A stretch of 64,000 nt of DNA from the NCBI RefSeq assembly GCF_018398335.1, contig NZ_JAHBRX010000001.1, positions 1,798,001 to 1,862,000 of the forward strand. The letters are read 5' to 3'. Shown here in pieces: positions 8,414 through 17,123 of the stretch. Origin of the DNA: Chelatococcus sp. HY11. GTDB lineage: Bacteria; Pseudomonadota; Alphaproteobacteria; Rhizobiales; Beijerinckiaceae. The notes below the pieces were generated by a model. It saw only the letters and a program-made list of their open reading frames with translations, was not told the DNA's origin and did not search any database. How positions within the stretch are numbered: the first letter of the stretch is position 1; the number at the start of each line of letters is the position of its first letter. Made by a program: the position numbers and the translations under genes.

Positions 8414-8742
8414 CCCATGCTCCTCTCTTGACCGCGTCGAGAAACGCCCTTTTTGCCCGTGCGGCAAGCGGCGGTTTCGACGCAGGCGCGGGATTCATTT
8501 GGCGTAGGATGGCTTGCCACGCGATGGAATAGCATGGGATCGGCTGGCATGAAGACAGGCCAACCCAAGGTGCGCGAAACACATCCCGTGGCATTGATGG
8601 AGATGACCCCAGTTTTAAATTCTTCTATTTAAGAACAGATCGTCCTGACGGTAATATTCGACATTCCACCACAGAGGTCTATTTCCTGAAAATCAGGCTA
8701 ATGCCCTCGACCTGCGCCGGCGTTCGGTATATTCATGCCTAC
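8414..8742. other. 329-bp divergent gap between the GNAT and TonB-domain genes
   Basis: No gene is convincing. The middle is AT-richer than its surroundings, with a short inverted repeat TTCTTCTATTTAAGAA at 8620-8635 (5-bp arms). This could be an operator or promoter element for the TonB-domain gene; the assignment is weak. Confidence 0.35.
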
Positions 8743-9375
8743 ATGATACCTTACCGCGCACCTCACGTCCTTATCGGGTTACTCGTACTCGGCTTTGCGG
8801 CAGCAAACGCATCCGGCGTTAAGGCACAGCAGCCCCAGGCCGGTGCGGGCGCCGCTCAGGCGGCCGTGGCACCTATCGTCCCGCCTCGCCCCAACCCCAG
8901 CGACGTGATGAAGAACTGGCCAGCCTATCCGGAAACCTTGCGCCAGACCGGCCAGCAAGGCACGGTCCTGCTGCAGGTGAGGGTCGACGAAGGCGGTATC
9001 CCGCGGCAGATCGGCATTGCGCGCAGCAGCAATGTCGCCCTGCTCGACGAGGCGGCGGTACTCGCAGTGCGCCGCTGGCGCTTCTCGCCGGCGAGCCAGG
9101 ACGGCAAGCCGATCGCCGCCACCGTAACCCTGCCCATCAATTTCCGGCTGAAGGATCCTGAACCCGTGCCGGCAGCGCCATCACCTGCCGCCGCGCCAGG
9201 AAAGCCCGCCGTCAAACAGCCAGCGAAGCCCGCGCCTGCGCCCCGCCGCCAACAGACCGAACGCACGGAGCCGCGTCGCCCGGCGGCGGCACGTCCCGCG
9301 CCCCAGCAGCGGCAGCCTGCGGCCCGGGAGGCACTTCAGACGCCGCCCTCGCTGACCCTGCCACCGCCCCAATAA
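8743..9375 (+). CDS. Exported TonB C-terminal-domain protein with proline/alanine-rich tail
   Basis: This 211-residue protein begins with a signal peptide or anchor (MIPYRAPHVLIGLLVLGFAA). A short spacer follows, then a TonB C-terminal domain at about residues 55-135: YPETLRQTGQQGTVLLQVRV, VDEGGIPRQIGI, DEAAVLAVRRWRFSP and the closing VTLPINFRL. About 75 residues rich in Pro, Ala, Arg and Gln come after it. Classical TonB has the reverse order (anchor, Pro-rich spacer, C-terminal domain at the very end). No exbB, exbD or TonB receptor lies nearby. Its role may be energy coupling or an envelope function; this is not resolvable. ATG 8743 is preferred over 8701 because it directly precedes the signal peptide. 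Confidence 0.8.
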   Translation: MIPYRAPHVLIGLLVLGFAAANASGVKAQQPQAGAGAAQAAVAPIVPPRPNPSDVMKNWPAYPETLRQTGQQGTVLLQVRVDEGGIPRQIGIARSSNVALLDEAAVLAVRRWRFSPASQDGKPIAATVTLPINFRLKDPEPVPAAPSPAAAPGKPAVKQPAKPAPAPRRQQTERTEPRRPAAARPAPQQRQPAAREALQTPPSLTLPPPQ

Positions 9376-9390
9376 TTATTCTCTGGTATC

Positions 9391-9414
9391 CGGAAGACGT
9401 ACTGAGGTCTTCCG
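9391..9414 (+). terminator. Hairpin after the TonB-domain gene
   Basis: CGGAAGAC (9391-9398) pairs with GTCTTCCG (9407-9414), starting 16 bp after the stop. No T-run follows, so intrinsic termination is possible but not typical. Confidence 0.4.
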
Positions 9415-9526
9415 CACCTCCCGGCCTCGCTCGTCCCAGGAATGGAGCGCCGGAGCGCGAGCCATGCTTGCGGAAAGTGCAGACGCAATCGCCGTCGGCC
9501 CAGATCTACTCAGGATCGTTCCAACG

Positions 9527-9561
9527 CAAAAGCCTGGGTTGGCCGATGGCCCACCCAGGCT
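9527..9561 (-). terminator. Rho-independent terminator of putA
   Basis: On the minus strand a perfect 9-bp stem, AGCCTGGGT / ACCCAGGCT (9553-9561 with 9531-9539), is followed directly by TTTTGCG. It lies about 26 bp after the putA stop codon. Confidence 0.75.
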
Positions 9562-9586
9562 CTCCCAATCAGGACCTTGAGAACGG

Positions 9587-12500
9587 TCAGCCGATCGTCA
9601 TGAGGCTCGCGTTGCCGCCGGCAGCCGCCGTATTGGTGCTGATGGACACTTCCTCCATCAACCAATCCAGACAGTAGTCCTCTGCGCCTGAGGCGAGCCC
9701 CGCCGTCGATGCGCCCTGGAGGCCGACGATCGCGCCGGCACGGGCCGCGAGCTCGCGGTTGACGGCCTGCAAGGCGTCGCTGTCGCCCTCGAACAGCATC
9801 GCCGCCATTTCGGCTCCCGCGAGGTCATCCGCGAGAAACACGCGGCGCTTCAGAGCCTCCGGCAAGGCGGCGATGCGCTTGATCCCCTCGCCTGAGTTGG
9901 CGCCCTCACCTGATTTCGCGATGACAGCGCTGCTGCCCGTCGCCAGTATGGCCCCAAGCTGCAGCATGAGCCCGCTCTCGGTCTGCGCGCGCGCCGCAAT
10001 GCGTCCGCGCGGCTTCAGCTTATAGACATTACGCTCCCCGACCGGGCCGCGGAGCTCGATGGATCCGCCGACCTGCGCCTGCTGGATATAGGCCGTGACG
10101 CGCGCGGCCTCCGTATTCAGGCCCTCGCTGGCCAACCAGTCCCGATAGCTGATCGCCCCCGCGTCCGGCTCACGCGTGCGCAGGATGGGCTGCGGCTCCG
10201 CCGGCCGAACGGCGAGCAGGCGGCCGAGATAGAGCGGGCCGCCGGCCTTCGGGCCGGTGCCGGAAAGACCGCATCCGCCGAACGGCTGCACACCCACCAC
10301 CGCGCCGATGATGTTGCGGTTGATATAGAGGTTGCCCGCCTCGATGCGGCTCGTCACCTGGGCGATCGTTTCATCGATGCGGGTGTGCAGGCCGAAGGTG
10401 AGACCATAGCCGGTGGCGTTGATGTCCGCGATGAGCCGGTCGATGTCGTCGCGCTTGTAGCGCAGCACGTGCAGCACGGGACCGAACACCTCACGCTCGC
10501 AATCGGCGATGCTGTCGATCTCGATCAGTGTCGGCGCCACGAACGTGCCATGCTTGGCCTCGTCCGAGAGCGCGCTCTCCTCGACGCGCCGGCCACGCTG
10601 CCGCATGGTGTCGACATGGGCGAGGATGTTGTCGCGCGCCTCCGCCGTGATCACCGGCCCGACATCCGTGGAGAGATTGTCGGGGTTGCCGATGGTGAGC
10701 TCCTTCAGCGCGCCCTTCAGCATGGTCAGGGTCCGGTCGGCGCCATCCTCCTGCAGGCAGAGAATGCGCAGCGCCGAGCAGCGCTGGCCGGCACTGTCGA
10801 AGGCGGACTGGATAACGTCGGTCACCACCTGCTCGGCGAGCGCGGAGGAATCGACGATCAGCGCGTTCTGGCCGCCGGTCTCGGCGATCAGCGGTACTGG
10901 CCGGCCATCGGGCAGCAGGCGCTCGGCCAATTGCCCCTGGATAAGCCGCGCCACCTCGGTCGATCCGGTGAACATGACGCCGCGCACATGGCTGTCGCCA
11001 ACTAGCGCCGCGCCCACCTTGCCATCGCCCGGCAGAAGCTGCAGCGCCGCTTCAGGGATACCCGCCGCGCGCAGGATGCGAATGGCTTCAGCGGCGATCA
11101 GAGGCGTTTCCTCGGCGGGCTTCGCCAGCACCGGATTGCCGGCCGCGAGGGCGGCGGCGACCTGGCCGGTGAAAATGGCGAGCGGGAAGTTCCAGGGGCT
11201 GATGCAGACGATCGGCCCGAGCGGGCGATAGTGGTTGCCATTCAGCCGGCTGCGGGCCTCGACGGCGTAGTAGCGCAGGAAATCCACCGCCTCACGGACC
11301 TCGGCGATCGAATTGGCGAAGGACTTGCCGGCCTCACGGACAATGAGGCCGATCAGCGTAGGCATCCGGCTTTCCATGATGTCGGCCGCCCGTTCAAGGC
11401 ATGCGGCGCGCTCGTCGGTCTGGGTCGCCTCCCAGATCGGCGCAGCCGCGGCCGCGAGTGCAGCGGCGCGTGCCGCCGTGGCGGCGTCCGCGTCGATCAC
11501 CGTGCCGACCTGGTCGCGCCGGTCGGCTGGATTGAGCACCGGCTGTGCCACGCCATCCACCGGACCGTCGCCGAGCATCGGCCGGGCGGTCCAGGCTGCC
11601 TCGGCACTGGAAAGGAGCGCCGCCGACAGAGAGGCAAGCCGCTGTTCGTTGGCGATGTCGAGGCCGGCCGAATTCGGACGCTCGCGGCCATAGAGCTCAC
11701 GCGGCGCCGCTATCTTGGCATGAGGCGCGCCAATCGGCTCGATGGCGCGCGCCTCCTCGACCGGATCGACGATGAGCTCATCCACAGGTACCGCCTTGTC
11801 CGCTATGCGGTGCACGAAGGAGGTATTGGCGCCGTTCTCCAGAAGACGCCGGACGAGATAGGCGAGCAGCGTCTCGTGCGTGCCGACCGGCGCATAGATA
11901 CGGCATGGCCGGTTGAGCTTCGCAGGGCCGACCACCTCGTCATAGAGGGGCTCGCCCATGCCGTGCAGGCACTGAAACTCGTACTGGCCGGCATAATAGT
12001 TCTCGCCGGCCATCGCCATGATGGTCGCCAGCGTGCGGGCGTTATGTGTCGCGAACTGCGGGAAGACAGCATCCGGCGCGGCCAGAAGCTTCTTCGCGCA
12101 GGCGACGTAGGACACGTCCGTGTGCACCTTGCGCGTGAAGACAGGGAACCCTTCCAGGCCGTTGACCTGGGCCGCCTTGATCTCGCTGTCCCAATAGGCG
12201 CCCTTCACCAGACGTACCATGATGCGGTGGCGGCTGCGGCGGGCGAGATCGATGAGATAGTCGATCACGAAGGGGCAGCGCTTCTGGTAGGCCTGCACCA
12301 CGAAGCCGATGCCGTTCCAGCCGGCGAGATCAGGATCGAAGCAGAGCGATTCCAGGAGGTCGAGCGACAGCTCCAGCCGGTCGGCCTCCTCCGCGTCGAT
12401 ATTGAGGCCGATGTCGTAGCCGCGCGCCAGCACCGCCAGCGCCTTCACGCGCGGCAGAAGCTCGGTCATCACACGGTCGGCCTGCGCGCGGCTATAGCGC

Positions 12501-13486
12501 GGGTGCAGGGCGGACAGCTTGATCGAAATGCCCGGCCCCTCATAGATGCCGCGCCGGTTGGAGGCCTTGCCGATGGCGTGGATCGCCTGCTCGTAGTCGG
12601 CGTAGTAGCGGGCCGCGTCCTCAGCCGTCGTCGCCGCCTCGCCCAGCATGTCGTAGGAATAGCGGAAGCCGCGCGCCTCCAGCGAGCGGCTGTTGGCCAG
12701 CGCCTCGCCGATAGTCTGGCCCGTGACGAACTGCTCGCCCATCAGGCGCATCGCCATGTCCACGCCCTTGCGGATCAGGGGTTCGCCGCCCCGGCCGATC
12801 AGACGGGTGAGCGCCGCCGACAATCCGCCCTCGCTGGTGGTCGACGTAAGCTTGCCGGTGACGACAAGGCCCCAGGTCGCGGCATTGACGAACATCGAAG
12901 GGCTCTGGCCGACATGGGTCTGCCAGTCGCCGGACGCGATCTTGTCGCGGATCAGCGCGTCGCGCGTCGGCTTGTCGGGAATACGCAGCAATGCTTCGGC
13001 CAGGCACATGAGGGCGACGCCCTCCTGGCTCGACAGCGAATATTCGTTGATGAGCCCCTTGACGCCGCCGCCGTCATTCTTGGCGCGCAATGCCAGCACC
13101 AGATCGCGGGCGCGTCCACGAGCGAGTTCGGCCGCCTGCGGCGACAAGGTGGCGCCGGCAATCAGCGCCGGCAGACATTCCGGCTCCGGCCGGCGATAGG
13201 CCGAGGTGATGGCGGCTCGCAGCACGCTTTGCGGCTGGATCGACTGCGCGAAGGCGATGAACGGGCGCGGGCCCTGCTCCGGCTCCTCAGGCGTATCCAA
13301 CACATCAAGCGCGAAGGGGGCCTCCGCGCCGAAATCGCGCAATTCCCCACGCTCGATGCGCTCGATCGTGGCGACCAGAGACTGCTTGATGAGCCAATGA
13401 GGAGAACGGCCAACCTGCTCGGCGGCGGCCTTGAGCCGCGACTTCAACTCGTCGCTGACCTTCACGCCTATGGTCGTATTCTGCAT
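9587..13486 (-). CDS. putA: Trifunctional proline utilisation protein PutA
   Basis: PutA oxidises proline to glutamate in two steps and, when trifunctional, also represses its own gene. The 1299-residue protein shows all three parts. The first 45 residues (MQNTTIGVKVSDELKSRLKA) form a ribbon-helix-helix DNA-binding domain. The FAD proline dehydrogenase barrel covers about 190-560, with MVRLVKGAYWDSEIK near 422 and RIYAPVGTHETLLAYLVRRL near 535. The P5C dehydrogenase covers about 640-1100, with Cys903 in SAGQRCSALRIL and PFGGCGLSGTGPKAGGP. A C-terminal degenerate aldehyde-dehydrogenase-like domain runs to the end. GGTTGCA-type boxes occur just upstream. It is divergent from the SDR of the aromatic-CoA island and ends at a good intrinsic terminator. 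Confidence 0.97.
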   Translation of the reverse strand: MQNTTIGVKVSDELKSRLKAAAEQVGRSPHWLIKQSLVATIERIERGELRDFGAEAPFALDVLDTPEEPEQGPRPFIAFAQSIQPQSVLRAAITSAYRRPEPECLPALIAGATLSPQAAELARGRARDLVLALRAKNDGGGVKGLINEYSLSSQEGVALMCLAEALLRIPDKPTRDALIRDKIASGDWQTHVGQSPSMFVNAATWGLVVTGKLTSTTSEGGLSAALTRLIGRGGEPLIRKGVDMAMRLMGEQFVTGQTIGEALANSRSLEARGFRYSYDMLGEAATTAEDAARYYADYEQAIHAIGKASNRRGIYEGPGISIKLSALHPRYSRAQADRVMTELLPRVKALAVLARGYDIGLNIDAEEADRLELSLDLLESLCFDPDLAGWNGIGFVVQAYQKRCPFVIDYLIDLARRSRHRIMVRLVKGAYWDSEIKAAQVNGLEGFPVFTRKVHTDVSYVACAKKLLAAPDAVFPQFATHNARTLATIMAMAGENYYAGQYEFQCLHGMGEPLYDEVVGPAKLNRPCRIYAPVGTHETLLAYLVRRLLENGANTSFVHRIADKAVPVDELIVDPVEEARAIEPIGAPHAKIAAPRELYGRERPNSAGLDIANEQRLASLSAALLSSAEAAWTARPMLGDGPVDGVAQPVLNPADRRDQVGTVIDADAATAARAAALAAAAAPIWEATQTDERAACLERAADIMESRMPTLIGLIVREAGKSFANSIAEVREAVDFLRYYAVEARSRLNGNHYRPLGPIVCISPWNFPLAIFTGQVAAALAAGNPVLAKPAEETPLIAAEAIRILRAAGIPEAALQLLPGDGKVGAALVGDSHVRGVMFTGSTEVARLIQGQLAERLLPDGRPVPLIAETGGQNALIVDSSALAEQVVTDVIQSAFDSAGQRCSALRILCLQEDGADRTLTMLKGALKELTIGNPDNLSTDVGPVITAEARDNILAHVDTMRQRGRRVEESALSDEAKHGTFVAPTLIEIDSIADCEREVFGPVLHVLRYKRDDIDRLIADINATGYGLTFGLHTRIDETIAQVTSRIEAGNLYINRNIIGAVVGVQPFGGCGLSGTGPKAGGPLYLGRLLAVRPAEPQPILRTREPDAGAISYRDWLASEGLNTEAARVTAYIQQAQVGGSIELRGPVGERNVYKLKPRGRIAARAQTESGLMLQLGAILATGSSAVIAKSGEGANSGEGIKRIAALPEALKRRVFLADDLAGAEMAAMLFEGDSDALQAVNRELAARAGAIVGLQGASTAGLASGAEDYCLDWLMEEVSISTNTAAAGGNASLMTIG

Positions 13487-13504
13487 GCTCTCACCCCAGG
13501 GAAG

Positions 13505-13569
13505 CGCAACCCAATTTTTCGATACGGGTTATACCCTCATGGCAGTCACGGTGCAACCCTAGTGCAACC
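13505..13569 (-). promoter_or_regulatory. Putative PutA operators (GGTTGCA repeats)
   Basis: TGCAACC, the complement of GGTTGCA, occurs at 13552-13558 and again 11 bp on at 13563-13569, on the same helix face. A one-mismatch copy, CGCAACC, lies at 13505-13511. E. coli PutA binds GTTGCA hexamers through its ribbon-helix-helix domain, and the protein encoded here carries that domain, so autoregulation is a reasonable inference. Confidence 0.65.
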
Positions 13570-13613
13570 CCAAGCGGCAAGGCTATAGTGCCGGCCCGGC
13601 GCCAGGGCGCAGC

Positions 13614-13636
13614 CAATTATTTTGAGCTTGAACTAT
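13614..13636 (+). promoter_or_regulatory. Putative MarR-family operator, copy 1
   Basis: A 23-bp AT-rich box begins CAATTATTTT and ends CTTGAACTAT. It matches the box at 19524-19546 at 18 of 23 positions. It sits about 50 bp before the SDR-MarR-hydratase-dehydrogenase operon, whose second gene encodes a MarR regulator. Confidence 0.6.
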
Positions 13637-13686
13637 TCAGATGCCGGTCTACACTTCGCGCCAATCAGCCGATAAACATTGGATGC

Positions 13687-14424
13687 ATGATGGCAAAGCG
13701 GCGCGCGCTGGTAACGGGGGGAAGTCGGGGCATCGGGCGAGCCATCGCCGCGGCGCTGACGGCGGCCGGCCACGAGGTCACCATTGTCGGACGCAACCGC
13801 GAGACACTGGACGCGGCCGTCGCCGAAGGTATCGCCGCGCGAGGCGAGACCCTTGACGTCACCGACGCGACACAGCTCGCCGCGATCGCCGGGAGCGGCT
13901 TCGATATTCTCGTCAACAATGCCGGCGGCGCCGGCACCGCACCTTTCCTGAAAAGCGACCGCGAACTCTTCCGGCGCATGATGGCGCTCAATGTGGAGAG
14001 CGCCGCCGAGGCGATGCGCGCCGCGATGCCCGGGATGGTGGAGCGCGGCTTTGGGCGCGTGATCAATGTCGCCTCCACGGCGGGCGTGAAGGGCTATGCC
14101 TATGTGTCCGCCTATGTGGCGGCCAAGCACGCCGTCGTCGGGCTGACACGCGCGGTTGCACTGGAAATGGCGAAGTCCGGAGTCACCGTGAATGCCGTCT
14201 GCCCCGGCTATACGGATACGGATCTGGTAGCCGACAGCGTCAAAAGCATCGTTGCCAAGACAAATCGCTCGCCCGAGGAGGCCAAGGCGCATTTCACGGC
14301 TTCCAATCCGATGGGACGTCTGATCAAACCTGAAGAGGTCGCGAGCGCCGCTGTCTGGCTCGCGAGTGACGGCGCGGCGGCCGTCACCGGGCAGTGCATC
14401 ATGATTGCCGGAGGTGAAGTGTGA
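13687..14424 (+). CDS. SDR-family dehydrogenase of the aromatic-CoA island
   Basis: A classical SDR of 245 residues starting at ATG 13687 (ATG 13690 is adjacent). It has ALVTGGSRGIGRAIA near residue 8, NNAGGAGTAPFL near 80, the catalytic Ser in INVASTAGVKGYAYVSAYVAAKHAVVG with the Tyr-x3-Lys motif, and VCPGYTDTDLV. The VGRN segment after the second strand favours NADP. In the 2-aminobenzoyl-CoA and related CoA-ester pathways an SDR-type 3-hydroxyacyl-CoA dehydrogenase follows hydration, which would suit this position; that role is inferred from context. It is the first gene of a tightly overlapping operon: its TGA overlaps the GTG of the MarR gene. An upstream extension to 13588 is open but unconserved. 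Confidence 0.85.
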   Translation: MMAKRRALVTGGSRGIGRAIAAALTAAGHEVTIVGRNRETLDAAVAEGIAARGETLDVTDATQLAAIAGSGFDILVNNAGGAGTAPFLKSDRELFRRMMALNVESAAEAMRAAMPGMVERGFGRVINVASTAGVKGYAYVSAYVAAKHAVVGLTRAVALEMAKSGVTVNAVCPGYTDTDLVADSVKSIVAKTNRSPEEAKAHFTASNPMGRLIKPEEVASAAVWLASDGAAAVTGQCIMIAGGEV

Positions 14425-14939
14425 GCACAACCGATGTCGAGCCCTGGATCGATGCCGAGACCAAGGTCGCGGAGGCCCCTGCCGACCATCGTGCCGAACT
14501 TCGCCTGTGGCTTCGCCTCCTGACCTGCACGACCCTGATCGAGAACGAAATCCGCAGGAAGCTGCGTGACGATTTCGACTTCACGCTGCCCCGCTTCGAT
14601 CTGCTCGCCCAGCTTGAAAAGGCTGAGGACGGACTGGTTCTCGGGGAGGTTTCCAAACGCCTCATGGTGTCAGCCGGCAATGTCACGGCTATCGTCGAGC
14701 GCCTGCTCGCCAGCGGCCACGTGACCCGCACGGCCCTGCCGCAGGACAGGCGCACGCAGATCGTGCGCATGACCGAGGAGGGACGCAGCACCTTCAAGGC
14801 CATGGCGGATGAACACGGTGAATGGATCGGCCGGATGTTCGATGATCTCGACCCGGCCGAGATCGATCAGTTGATGAACCTGCTCGGCAAGCTGAAGACA
14901 TCGGTCCGGGCGGGTATCAAGCGGGGAGAGGAACAATGA
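14421..14939 (+). CDS. MarR-family transcriptional regulator
   Basis: This 172-residue regulator has a central winged helix-turn-helix: [69 protein letters not shown]. It includes the DRR wing that is diagnostic for the family. The GTG start at 14421 overlaps the preceding SDR stop and has GGAGGTGA at 14411-14418. It ends in an ATGA overlap with the hydratase gene. MarR proteins in aromatic-CoA clusters usually repress until a CoA thioester intermediate binds. The paired boxes at 13614 and 19524 are the natural candidate targets. Confidence 0.9.
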   Translation: MSTTDVEPWIDAETKVAEAPADHRAELRLWLRLLTCTTLIENEIRRKLRDDFDFTLPRFDLLAQLEKAEDGLVLGEVSKRLMVSAGNVTAIVERLLASGHVTRTALPQDRRTQIVRMTEEGRSTFKAMADEHGEWIGRMFDDLDPAEIDQLMNLLGKLKTSVRAGIKRGEEQ

Positions 14940-15787
14940 CGGCGAGCGGTATAAGGCTTGGAGGTGCTGTTGTCGCAGGCCCCCTCTCCGCCTATCAGGC
15001 GGAGCATGTCTTGCTGAGCGTATCCGGTGGCATCGCGCGGGTCACGCTCAACCGGCCCGAGCGCAAGAACCCGCTGACCTTCGAGTCCTATGCCGAATTG
15101 ACGGCGATCTTCCGTGCCGCGCGCACGGACGACGAAGTCAAGGTCTTCATCGTCAGTGGCGAGGGTGGCAATTTCTCGTCCGGGGGTGACGTGCATGACA
15201 TCATCGGGCCGCTTGTCGCGATGAAGGCCGTGGATCTCCTGCGCTTCACGGAGATGACCGGCGATCTCGTCAAGGCCATGCGCGCCTGCCCGCAGCCGAT
15301 CATCGCCGCGGTCGATGGCATCTGCGTCGGGGCTGGAGCCATCATGGCGATGGCCTCGGATCTGCGCCTCGCGGCACCCGAAGCCAAGGTTGCCTTCCTG
15401 TTCAACCGCGTTGGCCTTGCCGGCTGCGATATGGGCGCCTGTGCCATTCTTCCCCGCATCATCGGCCAGAGCCGCGCCGCGGAGCTCCTGTTCACCGGCC
15501 GTGCCATGGGCGCGGACGAGGGTGAGCGCTGGGGCTTCTTCAGCCGCATCGTGCCGGCGGAAGAGCTCGACGATGCAGCGGCCCTGCTCGCGCAACGCCT
15601 CGTCGAAGGCCCCACCTTCGCCAATGGCATCACCAAGCGGATGTTGCATATGGAGTGGGCGATGAGTGTGGACGACGCCATCGAGGCGGAAGCGGTCGCC
15701 CAGGCGCTCTGCATGAAGACCGAGGATTTCGCCCGCGCCTATCACGCCTTCGTCGCGAAGGAAAAGCCGATCTTCAAGGGCGATTGA
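14936..15787 (+). CDS. Enoyl-CoA hydratase/isomerase family protein
   Basis: This 283-residue crotonase-fold protein shows [20 protein letters not shown]-like family residues (read here as [16 protein letters not shown]), the oxyanion-hole segments [19 protein letters not shown] and [28 protein letters not shown], and a C-terminal ring interface. The catalytic region reads [19 protein letters not shown] rather than the common PEINLG-PGAGGTQRL, so classical hydratase chemistry should not be assumed; relatives in aminobenzoyl-CoA clusters are similarly divergent. ATG 14936 overlaps the MarR stop, and the gene ends 1 bp before the dehydrogenase start, indicating one operon. Confidence 0.85.
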   Translation: MTASGIRLGGAVVAGPLSAYQAEHVLLSVSGGIARVTLNRPERKNPLTFESYAELTAIFRAARTDDEVKVFIVSGEGGNFSSGGDVHDIIGPLVAMKAVDLLRFTEMTGDLVKAMRACPQPIIAAVDGICVGAGAIMAMASDLRLAAPEAKVAFLFNRVGLAGCDMGACAILPRIIGQSRAAELLFTGRAMGADEGERWGFFSRIVPAEELDDAAALLAQRLVEGPTFANGITKRMLHMEWAMSVDDAIEAEAVAQALCMKTEDFARAYHAFVAKEKPIFKGD

Positions 15788-15788
15788 G

Positions 15789-16964
15789 ATGGTCGATACG
15801 CGTTTTCTCGACTGGCCGTTCTTCACGCCCTCCCACCGTGCGCTTCGGGATGAGATCGCGACCTTCGCCAGGGAGACCGTGCCCGGCCTCGTCGATCACC
15901 ACGAGGTGGATGGCTCCTGCCGCCGGCTGGTGGATGCGCTCGGCCGCGCCGGCATCCTGCGCCATGCCGTCATCGCCCCACATGGCGGCAAGGCCGAGAC
16001 GCTCGACGTGCGTTCGCTCTGTCTCATCCGCGAAACGCTGGGCCATGCCGATGGCCTCGCGGACTTCGCCTTCGCCATGCAGGGCCTCGGCTCAGGCCCC
16101 ATCTGCCTGTTCGGCACCGATGAGCAGAAATCCCGCTACCTTCCGCGCGTCGCCGCCGGCGAGGCGATCGCCGCCTTCGCGCTGACCGAGCCGGTCGCCG
16201 GCTCCGACGTCGCGGCGCTGGCTACGACCGCCGAGCCGGACGGCCCCGACCATGTGCGGATCACCGGCGAGAAGACCTGGATTTCCAACGGCGGGATCGC
16301 CGACCAGTATGTCGTCTTCTGTCGCACCGGCGAAGGCCCTGGTACGAAGGGTATGTCGGCTTTCGTGGTGGAAGCGGGCACGCCGGGCTTCACCATCGCC
16401 GAGCGGCTGGACACCATAGCTCCCCATCCTCTCGCTCGCCTCGCCTTCGACGGCTGCCGCGTGCCGGTGGCCAATCGCATCGGCAAGCCGGGCGAGGGCT
16501 TCAAGATCGCCATGGCAACGCTCGACGTGTTCCGTTCGACAGTCGGTGCCGCGGCGCTCGGCTTCGCACGCCGGGCACTCGACGAGACGCTGCAGCGGGT
16601 GACGACACGCCAGCTCTTCGGCGGCCCGCTCGCGGATCTGCAGATGGTGCAAGGCACGATCGCCGATATGGTGACGGATGTGGAAGCGGCCGCGCTGATG
16701 GTCTATCGCGCCGCCTGGACCAAGGACAACGGCGCCGCGCGCATCACCCGCGAGGCCTCCCTCGCCAAGCTCGTCGCGACCGAGAACGCTCAGCGCGTCA
16801 TCGACGCGGCCGTGCAGCTGCATGGCGGTGACGGCGTGCGGGTGGGCTCGAAGGTCGAGGAACTCTACCGCGACATCCGCGCGCTGCGCATCTACGAGGG
16901 CGCGAGCGACGTGCAGAAAGTCATCATCGCTCGCCAGACGCTGGCAGATTTCGCGGCGGGATAG
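15789..16964 (+). CDS. Acyl-CoA dehydrogenase family protein
   Basis: This 391-residue flavoprotein has the usual three-domain ACAD fold. [17 protein letters not shown] is near residue 130, [22 protein letters not shown] near 155, and [40 protein letters not shown] at the C-terminus. The catalytic base is the Glu in RIYEGASD. It probably oxidises a ring-derived acyl-CoA formed from the product of the monooxygenase/reductase encoded opposite, but short-chain or branched acyl-CoAs are equally possible. It is the last gene of the SDR-MarR-hydratase operon and is convergent with the monooxygenase gene across a repeat-filled gap. Confidence 0.9.
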   Translation: MVDTRFLDWPFFTPSHRALRDEIATFARETVPGLVDHHEVDGSCRRLVDALGRAGILRHAVIAPHGGKAETLDVRSLCLIRETLGHADGLADFAFAMQGLGSGPICLFGTDEQKSRYLPRVAAGEAIAAFALTEPVAGSDVAALATTAEPDGPDHVRITGEKTWISNGGIADQYVVFCRTGEGPGTKGMSAFVVEAGTPGFTIAERLDTIAPHPLARLAFDGCRVPVANRIGKPGEGFKIAMATLDVFRSTVGAAALGFARRALDETLQRVTTRQLFGGPLADLQMVQGTIADMVTDVEAAALMVYRAAWTKDNGAARITREASLAKLVATENAQRVIDAAVQLHGGDGVRVGSKVEELYRDIRALRIYEGASDVQKVIIARQTLADFAAG

Positions 16965-17013
16965 GCCTGACATCCCTGCCGTCCGGATCCCCGCGACAGC
17001 TCTCGTGAGCGTC

Positions 17014-17112
17014 CCTTCTCCCCGGCGGGGAGAAGGACAGGATGAGGGGGGACGGCAGTCACCATCCCCCCTCCCGGCCCTGCGTGCCGACCTCTCCCCG
17101 CCGGGGAGAGGT
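17014..17112. repeat. Pair of CTCTCCCCG palindromes between convergent genes
   Basis: Two perfect 10-bp-stem hairpins occur. CCTTCTCCCC (17014-17023) pairs with 17027-17036. ACCTCTCCCC (17090-17099) pairs with 17103-17112. They belong to a dispersed family seen again near 22290, 29456, 32582, 34488 and 36590. Between two convergent genes they may also stop transcription from both sides. Confidence 0.75.
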
Positions 17113-17123
17113 GAAACCGCGCC

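Noticed and set aside
11231-13588. Long open frame of about 785 codons opposite putA
   Set aside because: It mirrors PutA codon structure in a GC-rich gene, has an Arg/Ala/Gly-dominated low-information protein, and no family features; PutA is certain on the other strand.
13588-13686. Upstream extension of the SDR gene to 13588
   Set aside because: It would include the MarR-type box and 33 residues without similarity; the fold begins at MMAKRRALVTGG.
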